Of a stretch of DNA of 64,000 nucleotides, positions 38,201 through 44,281 are shown piece after piece. The notes beneath the pieces are model-generated. The model was not told the origin of the DNA and did not search any database. It worked only from the letters and a program-made list of their open reading frames with translations. Every line of letters begins with the position of its first letter. Position 1 is the stretch's first letter. Source of the DNA: Sanguibacter sp. HDW7 (lineage in GTDB: Bacteria; Actinomycetota; Actinomycetes; Actinomycetales; Cellulomonadaceae); contig NZ_CP049862.1 of the NCBI RefSeq assembly GCF_011300875.1, positions 186,001 through 250,000 of the forward strand, in the 5' to 3' direction. A program made the translations under genes and the position numbers.

Positions 38201-41200
38201 GCTCGGCAACCTCGTCACGAGCGCGCACGACGTCAAGGTCTTCTCGGACCTCGGCCTCGTGGGCGAGGTCGTCGGCAACGCCGACGGCACCTGGAGCACC
38301 TCGATCACCTCCGTCGTCGCGGGCCTCGCCCACGTGACCTTCACGATCGACGGCTCGACGGCACTCCTGTCGGCCGACGTGCTCTTCGTCGCGACTCCGC
38401 TGACCCCGGTCGTCAACCCCTCCGACGGCACCGCCGTCACGGGCGTCGTCACCCCGGGCAACGATGTCGAGATCCGTGACGCCCACGGGGACGTCGTCCC
38501 CGGAACCGTCACGGTCGCAGACGACGGGATGTTCACCTTCGTCCCAGAGCCCGCGCTCGCCGACGGCACCACCGTGGTCGTCGTCGCGATCGACGAGCAC
38601 GGCTTCGAGTCGGTGCCCGCCCCGGTCCTCGTCGATGCGATCGCTCCTGAGGCTCCTGAGGTTGCTCCCTCGGATGGTTCTTCGGTTGTCGTCACCGGTG
38701 TTGAGGATGGTGCGAAGCCGTCGATCACTGATGGTGAGGGCAACGAGGTTCCGGGTTCCTGGACGGACAACGGTGAGGGCTCCTGGACGTTCACGCCTGA
38801 GACACCGCTGACCGAGGAGGACGTCGTCACGGTTGTGGTGACCGATCCTTCGGGGAACACCTCCGCTGAGGTGGCAGTCGAGGTCGACACCACGTCGCCG
38901 GCTGCTCCTGAGGTTGCTCCGTCGGATGGTTCTTCGGTGACGGTCACCGGTGTTGAGGATGGCGCCAAGCCGTCGATCACCGATGGTGAGGGCAACGAGG
39001 TTCCGGGTTCCTGGACGGACAACGGTGAGGGCTCCTGGACGTTCACGCCTGAGACACCGCTGACCGAGGAGGACGTCGTCACGGTTGTGGTGACCGATCC
39101 TTCGGGGAACACCTCCGCTGAGGTGGCAGTCGAGGTCGACACCACGTCGCCGGTCGCTCCTGAGGTTGCTCCGTCGGATGGTTCTTCGGTGACGGTCACC
39201 GGTGTTGAGGATGGCGCCAAGCCGTCGATCACCGATGGTGAGGGCAACGAGGTTCCTGGGACCTGGGTTGATGGTGGCGAGGGTTCATGGACGTTCACGC
39301 CTGAGACGCCGCTGACCGAGGAGGACGTCGTCACGGTTGTCGTGACCGATCCGGCTGGCGACAGCTCGGAGCCGGTGGAGGTGGTCATTGACACGACTGC
39401 TCCTGCGGCGCCGGTGGTTGCTCCCTCGGATGGTTCTTCGGTGACGGTCACTGGTGTTGAGGATGGTGCCAAGCCGTCGATCACCGATGGTGAGGGCAAC
39501 GAGGTTCCTGGGACCTGGGTTGATGGTGGCGAGGGTTCATGGACGTTCACGCCTGAGACGCCGCTGACCGAGGAGGACGTCGTCACGGTTGTCGTGACCG
39601 ATCCGGCTGGCAACAGCTCGGGCGAGGTCACGGTCGAGATCGACACCACGTCGCCGGCTGCTCCTGAGGTTGCTCCGTCGGATGGTTCTTCGGTTGTTGT
39701 CACCGGTGTTGAGGATGGCGCCAAGCCGTCGATCACTGATGGTGAGGGCAACGAGGTTCCTGGGACCTGGGTTGATGGTGGCGAGGGTTCATGGACGTTC
39801 ACGCCTGAGACGCCACTGACCGAGGAGGACGTCGTCAAGGTCGTCGTCACCGACCCGGCTGGTAACAGCTCGGAGCCGGTGGAGGTGGTTGTTGACACGA
39901 CTGCTCCTGAGGCGCCGGTGGTCAATCCCACCAGCGGGGCTGTGGTGGCGGGAACGGCTGAGCCGGGTTCTGTCGTGACGGTCTTTGAGGGTGACGTGGT
40001 GCTGTGCACCACCGCTGCAGACGAGGTGACGGGTTCGTTCTCCTGCGTGCCGGAGCCGCGTCCTGGTGATGGTGTCGAGCTGAGCGTGGTCGCGGCTGAC
40101 GCTGCGGGGAACGTCTCGGGTCCGGCAACCGTGGAGGTCGACTCCTCGCAGCCCACGACTCCGGTCGTGGAGCCCTCGGATGGTTCTGAGGTTGTCGTCA
40201 CCGGTGTTGAGGATGGTGCGAAGCCGTCGATCACTGATGGTGAGGGCAACGAGGTTCCGGGTTCGTGGACGGACAACGGTGAGGGCTCCTGGACGTTCGT
40301 GCCTGAGACGCCGTTGACCGAGGAGGATGTGGTCAAGGTTGTGGTGACCGATCCTTCGGGGAACACCTCCGCTGAGGTGGCAGTCGAGGTCGACACCACG
40401 TCGCCGGCTGCTCCTGAGGTTGCTCCGTCGGATGGTTCTTCGGTGACGGTCACCGGTGTTGAGGATGGTGCCAAGCCGTCGATCACTGATGGTGAGGGCA
40501 ACGAGGTTCCGGGTTCGTGGACGGACAACGGTGAGGGTTCGTGGACGTTCGTTCCTGAGACTCCGTTGACCGAGGAGGACGTCGTCAAGGTCGTGGTGAC
40601 CGATCCGGCTGGCAACAGTTCGGGCGAGGTCACGGTCGAGATCGATACCACGTCGCCGGTCGCTCCTGAGGTTGCTCCCTCGGATGGTTCTGAGATTGTC
40701 GTCACCGGTGTTGAGGATGGTGCCAAGCCGTCGATCACTGATGGTGAGGGCAACGAGGTTCCGGGTTCGTGGACGGACAACGGTGAGGGTTCGTGGACGT
40801 TCGTTCCTGAGACTCCGTTGACCGAGGAGGATGTGGTCAAGGTTGTCGTGACCGATCCGGCTGGCAACAGCTCGGGCGAGGTCACGGTCGAGATCGACAC
40901 CACGTCGCCGGCAACCCCTGAGGTTGCTCCCTCGGATGGTTCTTCGGTTGTTGTCACCGGTGTTGAGGATGGTGCGAAGCCGTCGATCACTGATGGTGAG
41001 GGCAACGAGGTTCCGGGTTCGTGGACGGACAACGGTGAGGGCTCCTGGACGTTCACGCCTGAGACGCCGTTGACCGAGGAGGATGTGGTCAAGGTTGTGG
41101 TGACCGATCCTTCGGGGAACACCTCCGCTGAGGTGGCAGTCGAGGTCGACACCACGTCGCCGGCTGCTCCTGAGGTTGCTCCGTCGGATGGTTCTTCGGT

Positions 41201-41978
41201 GACGGTCACCGGTGTTGAGGATGGTGCCAAGCCGTCGATCACTGATGGTGAGGGCAACGAGGTTCCGGGTTCGTGGACGGACAACGGTGAGGGCTCCTGG
41301 ACGTTCGTGCCTGAGACGCCGTTGACCGAGGAGGACGTCGTCAAGGTCGTGGTGACCGATCCGGCTGGCAACAGTTCGGGCGAGGTCACGGTCGAGATCG
41401 ATACCACGTCGCCGGTCGCTCCTGAGGCTGCTCCGTCGGATGGTTCTTCGGTGACGGTCACCGGTGTTGAGGATGGTGCCAAGCCGTCGATCACTGATGG
41501 TGAGGGCAACGAGGTTCCGGGTTCCTGGACGGACAACGGTGAGGGCTCCTGGACGTTCACGCCTGAGACTCCGTTGACTGAGGAGGACGTCGTCAAGGTC
41601 GTCGTCACCGACCCGGCGGGGAACACCTCCGAGCCGGTGGTCGTCACGTACCTCCCGACGGAGGACCCGACGTCCGTCCCGACGGAGGACCCGACTCCCG
41701 TCCCGACGGAAGAGCCGACGTCCGAACCGACGGAGGCCCCGTCGGAACCTGAGACGGGCGGGCAGCCGAAGGTCCCGACGGGGTCCGACACGGTCGATCC
41801 GTCGGACGAGACGACCGAGGGCGTCGCACCGGAGGCGTCACCCACGGATGCACCTCCGACCAGCCTCCCGACGACCGGCTCGACGGTGGCGCCCTTTGCC
41901 CTCGGAGGCCTGCTCATCATGCTGCTCGGCCTCTTCCTCCTCGCGGTACGCCGCCGCCGGGAGGACGACGAGGCCTGA
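32223..41978 (+). CDS. Giant sortase-anchored adhesin-like repeat protein
   Basis: About 3251 residues. GTG at 32223 chosen: AGGAG five bases upstream and a signal peptide follows at once (basic start, core ILAALTAAALVLVGIAAPSFA). Order: signal peptide; right-handed beta-helix head (about residues 100-490, repeated G-N-x-F/T-x-N motifs such as IVGNTFNDFYY); a domain with calcium-type Asp clusters; about eleven Big_1/invasin-like Ig domains (residues about 915-2060, motif VRDADGNPVAGSSV); one variant and then eleven near-identical 84-residue Ig-like repeats plus one divergent copy (38641-41640); a Pro-Thr-Glu stalk (PTEDPTPVPTEEPTSEPTE); LPTTG; membrane helix; RRRRE. Covalent wall attachment by sortase is expected; likely adhesion to cells or polysaccharide. 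A strong terminator follows. Confidence 0.9.
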   Translation: MPTAPTSRAGRPDGYRRPAARILAALTAAALVLVGIAAPSFAAGTVADGNGYDQTFYVDDLRLTVDANPGDGVCASATSYGSRCSLVAAAMETNALYDKDPAKRYLIVPADPTAGGSLLARDGTTSNTGNVYLFGLANNISSGFTGMIPSAALMNSTVGGYSDADGGSVLWFKGNVVVDLQSRIGSENYGDATYVGAFMSFTGENQVLRNFGNIYTAEGAVYVGKTAKGFRLENGLIGNAPSGYGIIANERAVSVVGGASDIVIDNVTFDSLWAVGVNIVPQYGATSTPVNGLTVTGSRFVSDAQLAATSGNYFSGFGTWNVAAYVRDLRIVGNTFNDFYYYSNPDLGSPISLQRIQVSGTSVIEGNTISNDARKSALYAFGAGIYVGTAPAPGATLAIRGNSFINRQKSVSMTVPAVRVNYTGSTGDTGISITDNTVAGWRRANAAVGQVINVEVPVGAKVVVERNTMSNISGATSLVSAETTTVSTGNPLYAPDANRQTTTAYPSKAVVPDEDMACRIDVAVEKPVANGTAPVDPIYVDAYIGGTHGMAQYLGRVKTTTAALPTTLSFYYTGAGDGQLLRLQTKGSDGLTSRMSRTITASGPDRCAPVTWVKQASSQEDPTYKRLVTFDVMSSEPLSGGLPASALSFVGTAKGSAVVSVTPVDDDATVNTRWTVVTRANATGTIEPVVAAGKVKDLAGNPSKADSNTAGIPDGEDPSITYAPVDFTGLLGKHAGATDPEAAAAADPGLYGMRVTDLDASVLYRSPLELTLPENNVLEVAEPGTAPAAFRIENVARDSEGRVALAPTSTLVLQQSWSGVVQDAANPVSPAPGASTLARTVANNPVLDAANPTMTTIDRQVDVDVLAIDNRVVDGTRQVSLDTIVVTDDPNFAGLELDTLRVDILDDDAPSATGSTLAITADGALADGVATNSLAATVRAAHGKPVANALVTFTVPDGVSGASGSSLTARTGADGIARISVVSLVPGASEVGATVLDGRSIDGSPATVTFQAVPVDLLATGTSYTVTTGERTADGEDSHTVTVTLVDIVGKPARGRAAELSATAGATIGAFAETAAGTYTAPVTSTVAGTYTVVPSLASTTLRLAADGNADATFVAGAPVLDGTGIVTIDDDEARAADGSAVHVVTATLADAHGNPATGLAAELTGTAAAGTTVSAWTEVGTTGVYRADVVSTVAGTRTVTVTLDGATVGEPVVARFVAGAPAPGHDLTLLERLTDGALSVTDPAAPDAASVHVVRATVVDAHGNPVAGTTVTFTAPTAVKAADGTSGPFTVTTDAEGRATLRLASAVAGTFTVTATVSGTQIAPVAGVEVAWKAGAVDVSEGASSLSATTGDVEANGTAVHTLTITAVDSFGNPVAGADVAFGPLPQGLEPARGAGTTGVTGADGTWALDVVSRTAGTYMVDTVSIDGAAVRDGVPASVTFTVGAPDASSSTLVVTPDGAVTVGDSFTATITVRDAEGNLVAGAPVGLDLEGAASIVEDGPWVTDESGALTVHVTSTVAGTATLTATVGGATVGDPAALRFVAGAPDLAEDGASSVVGTTGARLADGTDHHTVTARIRDAHGNPVPDVEVTFALPDGLATKSRALGVTDADGNTTVDLVTTVAGTYGVEVTVGGTAVPQRPTVALVYVAGAASATSSELVVAEAGPVEVGQPYTATVIVRDADGNPVAGSSVAVALLADGRVAAGTTDAEGRWTTTVVRTVAGTDTIVATLVLDGEPVEVGTAERAWTVGDPDLGADGRSTVTATTGTRYANGTDAHSVTVTLRDAYGNPVAGRAVELDLPAGLATGDGPWTTAADGTVVVPVTSTAVGAFSVTASVDGTPVQGGAAVTLAYGTGDVEAALSTLVVTPASPLVAGQSYTATVTAVGTSGLPVPGTTVALTLDQAGTDATFDGPSFGRTGADGTFTVTITATSAATAIVHALVAGQPVGTGDGTAVAWTTGDASTAASTISATSPVQADGADTSDVVVTLLDALGNLVTSAHDVKVFSDLGLVGEVVGNADGTWSTSITSVVAGLAHVTFTIDGSTALLSADVLFVATPLTPVVNPSDGTAVTGVVTPGNDVEIRDAHGDVVPGTVTVADDGMFTFVPEPALADGTTVVVVAIDEHGFESVPAPVLVDAIAPEAPEVAPSDGSSVVVTGVEDGAKPSITDGEGNEVPGSWTDNGEGSWTFTPETPLTEEDVVTVVVTDPSGNTSAEVAVEVDTTSPAAPEVAPSDGSSVTVTGVEDGAKPSITDGEGNEVPGSWTDNGEGSWTFTPETPLTEEDVVTVVVTDPSGNTSAEVAVEVDTTSPVAPEVAPSDGSSVTVTGVEDGAKPSITDGEGNEVPGTWVDGGEGSWTFTPETPLTEEDVVTVVVTDPAGDSSEPVEVVIDTTAPAAPVVAPSDGSSVTVTGVEDGAKPSITDGEGNEVPGTWVDGGEGSWTFTPETPLTEEDVVTVVVTDPAGNSSGEVTVEIDTTSPAAPEVAPSDGSSVVVTGVEDGAKPSITDGEGNEVPGTWVDGGEGSWTFTPETPLTEEDVVKVVVTDPAGNSSEPVEVVVDTTAPEAPVVNPTSGAVVAGTAEPGSVVTVFEGDVVLCTTAADEVTGSFSCVPEPRPGDGVELSVVAADAAGNVSGPATVEVDSSQPTTPVVEPSDGSEVVVTGVEDGAKPSITDGEGNEVPGSWTDNGEGSWTFVPETPLTEEDVVKVVVTDPSGNTSAEVAVEVDTTSPAAPEVAPSDGSSVTVTGVEDGAKPSITDGEGNEVPGSWTDNGEGSWTFVPETPLTEEDVVKVVVTDPAGNSSGEVTVEIDTTSPVAPEVAPSDGSEIVVTGVEDGAKPSITDGEGNEVPGSWTDNGEGSWTFVPETPLTEEDVVKVVVTDPAGNSSGEVTVEIDTTSPATPEVAPSDGSSVVVTGVEDGAKPSITDGEGNEVPGSWTDNGEGSWTFTPETPLTEEDVVKVVVTDPSGNTSAEVAVEVDTTSPAAPEVAPSDGSSVTVTGVEDGAKPSITDGEGNEVPGSWTDNGEGSWTFVPETPLTEEDVVKVVVTDPAGNSSGEVTVEIDTTSPVAPEAAPSDGSSVTVTGVEDGAKPSITDGEGNEVPGSWTDNGEGSWTFTPETPLTEEDVVKVVVTDPAGNTSEPVVVTYLPTEDPTSVPTEDPTPVPTEEPTSEPTEAPSEPETGGQPKVPTGSDTVDPSDETTEGVAPEASPTDAPPTSLPTTGSTVAPFALGGLLIMLLGLFLLAVRRRREDDEA
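38641..41640 (+). repeat. 252-bp tandem repeat array inside the giant surface gene
   Basis: Period measured from successive TCGGATGGTTCTTCGGT sites (38671, 38923, 39175) is 252 bases = 84 codons. Eleven close copies share VTGVEDGAKPSITDGEGNEV. They vary between SWTDNGEG/TWVDGGEG, FTPE/FVPE and a few linker forms (VEVDTTSP, VEIDTTSP, VVIDTTAP). One divergent unit (NPTSGAVVAGTAEPGSV) interrupts the array near 39925-40160. Codon use inside the array favours T in third positions (GCT CCT GGT GTT GAT), unlike the flanking domains. Confidence 0.9.
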
Positions 41979-41989
41979 TCGGCAGTCGT

Positions 41990-42025
41990 CGGCGGGCCCA
42001 GGCGTCAAGACGCCTGGGCCCGCCG
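41990..42025 (+). terminator. Strong hairpin terminator of the giant surface gene
   Basis: Perfect 17-bp arms CGGCGGGCCCAGGCGTC (41990-42006) and its complement (42009-42025) with a 2-base loop, 11 bases after the stop, followed by GCCTT. Confidence 0.85.
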
Positions 42026-42047
42026 GCCTTCAAGAGTGGAGAACAAG

Positions 42048-42434
42048 ATGTGGAAAGAGACTGCGACGCTCGTATGCGTTGCACTGCTCGCGGGGTGCGC
42101 CGGAGGCGGAGCACGTCAGGGGAGGGAAGAGATTCCCCTTCCCGAGGGGCTTGGCTCAAGCTCGATCGCTCCCGGTCGGGTCGTCGAAGCCGGATCGCGT
42201 GCCGACGACGTCGACATCGATTGGTACGCGACCGTCGAGGTCGATGACGCCTCGGACCAGGAGGATGCGCTCGCCGCGGTCCTGGGTGCCGGGTTCGTGC
42301 TCGATGCGAGCCTCGAGGGCGACGACGTGCGGTCGTTCACGTTACGCCGGGGTGAGACTGGCATGTCGCTCGTGCTGCGTACGGAGGATCGCGTGCCGGT
42401 CGTCGAGTACGTCGTCGTGACGACGGCACGTTAG
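42048..42434 (+). CDS. Small lipoprotein of unknown function
   Basis: 128 residues from ATG at 42048; GGAG lies six bases upstream. An in-frame GTG at 42036 is less likely. Lipobox LLAGC after a short hydrophobic core (TATLVCVALLAG), so lipidated at the outer face of the membrane. Mature part is acidic, with two alternating strand segments (DIDWYATVEVDDASDQEDA, RSFTLRRGETGMSLVLR), a compact alpha/beta domain. Stands alone between the terminators at 41990-42025 and 42444-42481, hence monocistronic. Not recognised. Confidence 0.75.
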   Translation: MWKETATLVCVALLAGCAGGGARQGREEIPLPEGLGSSSIAPGRVVEAGSRADDVDIDWYATVEVDDASDQEDALAAVLGAGFVLDASLEGDDVRSFTLRRGETGMSLVLRTEDRVPVVEYVVVTTAR

Positions 42435-42443
42435 GTGTGATGT

Positions 42444-42481
42444 CCGGGGAGGTCGCCTCGAGATCGGGACGACCTCCCCGG
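42444..42481 (+). terminator. Hairpin terminator of the small lipoprotein gene
   Basis: Arms CCGGGGAGGTCG (42444-42455) and CGACCTCCCCGG (42470-42481), nine bases after the stop. Confidence 0.8.
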
Positions 42482-42565
42482 TCGGCATTCCCCGTGGAGT
42501 TCGCACGATGGCTCGTCCAGGTGGCATCGAGCCGCTCGGCCGTTGCCCCACGGCCATGGACGACA

Positions 42566-42599
42566 GAAGGCCTCTGACACCGCGGTGTCAGAGGCCTTC
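42566..42599 (-). terminator. Hairpin terminator facing the minus-strand small gene
   Basis: Perfect palindrome GAAGGCCTCTGACACCG / CGGTGTCAGAGGCCTTC, 17-bp arms with no unpaired centre as drawn, 22 bases beyond the stop of the gene at 42622-42861. Confidence 0.75.
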
Positions 42600-42621
42600 C
42601 GTCTCCGAGGAGGAGCCTCGG

Positions 42622-42861
42622 TCAGGACGCCTGCGCGACGACGCCCCAGAGGCGGTCGAGTGCGTACGACGTCAGGTTCGGCTCGAGGCTCGCCTGCAGG
42701 CCGTCGACCGAGAGCAGGACGAGGCCGTCGAGGCAGAGGTCGGTGAGCACGTCGGCGCGGAGCCCGTCGGGCGCGAGCTCGAGGGTCGACGCGGGGCCGC
42801 ACAGGAGTCGTGCGATGAGCGACGCTCTGACGACTGCGACGTTCGAATGCAGGTCCTTCAC
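42622..42861 (-). CDS. Small hypothetical protein
   Basis: 79 residues from GTG at 42861 (GGACGG upstream). Begins VKDLHSNVAVVRASLIARLL and is rich in Leu with an acidic centre (LAPDGLRADVLTDLCLDGL); no membrane segment or motif is certain. The well-formed terminator just beyond its stop is the main support for a real transcription unit. A longer frame to 43053 exists, but its added N-terminus looks non-coding. Confidence 0.45.
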   Translation of the reverse strand: MKDLHSNVAVVRASLIARLLCGPASTLELAPDGLRADVLTDLCLDGLVLLSVDGLQASLEPNLTSYALDRLWGVVAQAS

Positions 42862-43426
42862 GGTGTCCGTCCAGGGGTGGGTTGAGCGGCTGACACCCCT
42901 AGCCTCGGACGGCGACCTCGCGTTCGACGACGGCTCCGTACCCGGCCGCGGATGATCGGTCGCGGTGCCGTCCCGACCCGCACGGCTCTGCGCGTCCGTC
43001 GGTAGCAGGGGGCGGTGGGTCCGCACCCGAGTTGCCGGCATGGCGTCGTCCATGTCGGCGGACGCGTCCGCGCGCGTGCCTTGCGGACTCCGGGCCGGAG
43101 ACCCCTGGGGGCGCTGGTGGTGACCGCGGGAGCTACGGAGCGGGGGGCACGGACGTACCGGTCCTGGTGCGGGCCGACGCTGGTGCGGTGCTCAGCGGGA
43201 CGTCCTCACGTCACGAGGCGCTCGGCGCGCCGTAGCGTCGTAGTGCCTCGACAGCCGAGTCACGCTCGGTGCCAGCACCCTCCCCCCATTGGACTGGCCG
43301 AGGCCGGGTTCTGCTTCCGGGACCCGACGGGGCCCCGCATTCCGGGGCCTCGTCTGCGAACCGCGCGACGGGACGGTGCACGTGGCAAACCAGCTTCGCT
43401 GTGTGCCCGACGGTGGAAGGCTGACA
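42862..43426. other. Gap without a convincing gene
   Basis: About 560 bases upstream of the small minus-strand gene. Several overlapping frames with Arg-rich translations exist on both strands, the usual artefact of high GC. No SD-supported start and no long palindromes here. Confidence 0.45.
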
Positions 43427-43458
43427 GGTGGCACCCGCACCCGCGGGCGGGTGCCACC
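43427..43458 (-). terminator. Hairpin terminator downstream of the TetR gene
   Basis: Perfect 12-bp arms GGTGGCACCCGC (43427-43438) and GCGGGTGCCACC (43447-43458), 37 bases beyond the TetR stop at 43495. Confidence 0.75.
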
Positions 43459-43494
43459 GCTCCCGCCGTGGCGTGCGATCCCGGGAGACGCTGC

Positions 43495-44094
43495 CTAGAG
43501 CCCGACCGTGAGCCCCCGCACGCTCGCGTGCACGTCGTCGAGCGTCCGCCCAGGCTGGAACACGAGCCATTCGAGCCCCGCGACGAGCGTCGCCCCGAAG
43601 ACCGCCGCCGCGAGCAGCGACACGTCCTCGCCCGGCCGACGCTCCGCGAGCTCGGCCGCGAACATCGAGATCGTCTCGGCGCGCAGCGTCGCGATCGACT
43701 GCTGCCACTCGCGCTCGGCACGGAACACCTCGGCCGCCACGAGCTTGGCGAGGTCCGGGTATGTGTGAACCGACTGCAGCAGGGCGCGCACCATCGCGTC
43801 GATCCGCTCGTCCGCGCGCGCGGCGTCGCGCGCCGTGGCGAGCGTCGTGCTGAGGCGTTCGGTGCCCTCGGCCAGGGCGGCCTCGAGGATCTCGGACTTC
43901 GACCCGAAGTTGTAGTAGACGCTGCCCTTCGCGACGCCGGCCTCTGCCGCGATGTCGTCGACGCTCGTCGCCGAGAATCCCTGCCGGGCGACGAGGCGCA
44001 CCGCGGCGTCGATGACGGCCGCGCGCGTCCCGGCCCGGCGCGCGGCGTGGCCGTCGGTGCGAGCAGGCGTCGGCCGCGGCGTGGGGGAGGTCAT
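43495..44094 (-). CDS. TetR-family transcriptional regulator of the adjacent exporter operon
   Basis: 199 residues; ATG at 44094 with GAAAGGA about nine bases upstream (an ATG at 44103 would sit on the SD itself). N-terminal TetR HTH: AAVIDAAVRLVARQGFSAT, SVDDIAAEAGVAKGSVYYNFGSK. The ligand-binding part is all-helical (LRAETISMFAAELAE, FGATLVAGLEWLVF). It lies 187 bases beyond the YhgE gene, same strand. The palindrome ACTGACTGGTCAGT in front of the ABC ATPase/YhgE operon (47453-47466) is a plausible operator. Most likely a repressor released by a hydrophobic ligand; regulation of the exporter is inferred from position. Confidence 0.85.
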   Translation of the reverse strand: MTSPTPRPTPARTDGHAARRAGTRAAVIDAAVRLVARQGFSATSVDDIAAEAGVAKGSVYYNFGSKSEILEAALAEGTERLSTTLATARDAARADERIDAMVRALLQSVHTYPDLAKLVAAEVFRAEREWQQSIATLRAETISMFAAELAERRPGEDVSLLAAAVFGATLVAGLEWLVFQPGRTLDDVHASVRGLTVGL

Positions 44095-44281
44095 GGGGGC
44101 CATCCTTTCAGTTCTCGGGGTGTCTGTTGGGGCTGGTGCACACGGATCTTGTGCACCAGCCCCAACAGTCACCCGGCCCAGGGAATGTAGCCGGGACCGG
44201 ATGGGCTGGCTCGGTCCGGAGCCGGCCCTGGGCCGGTCCGGACCGCCCGGTCAGGGCCCGATCCGACCCGGCCCGCGACGC

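Noticed and set aside
38641-41640. Regularly spaced repeats as a CRISPR array
   Set aside because: Units are 252 bp, coding, contiguous, with no unique spacers and no cas genes.
38057-41920. Long open frame antisense to the giant surface gene (about 1287 codons)
   Set aside because: It exists only because the tandem repeats and high GC keep the complementary frame open; the sense frame has signal peptide, sorting signal, SD and terminator.
43192-43495. Minus-strand frames beyond the TetR stop
   Set aside because: They extend across the terminator at 43427-43458 and are out of frame with the regulator.
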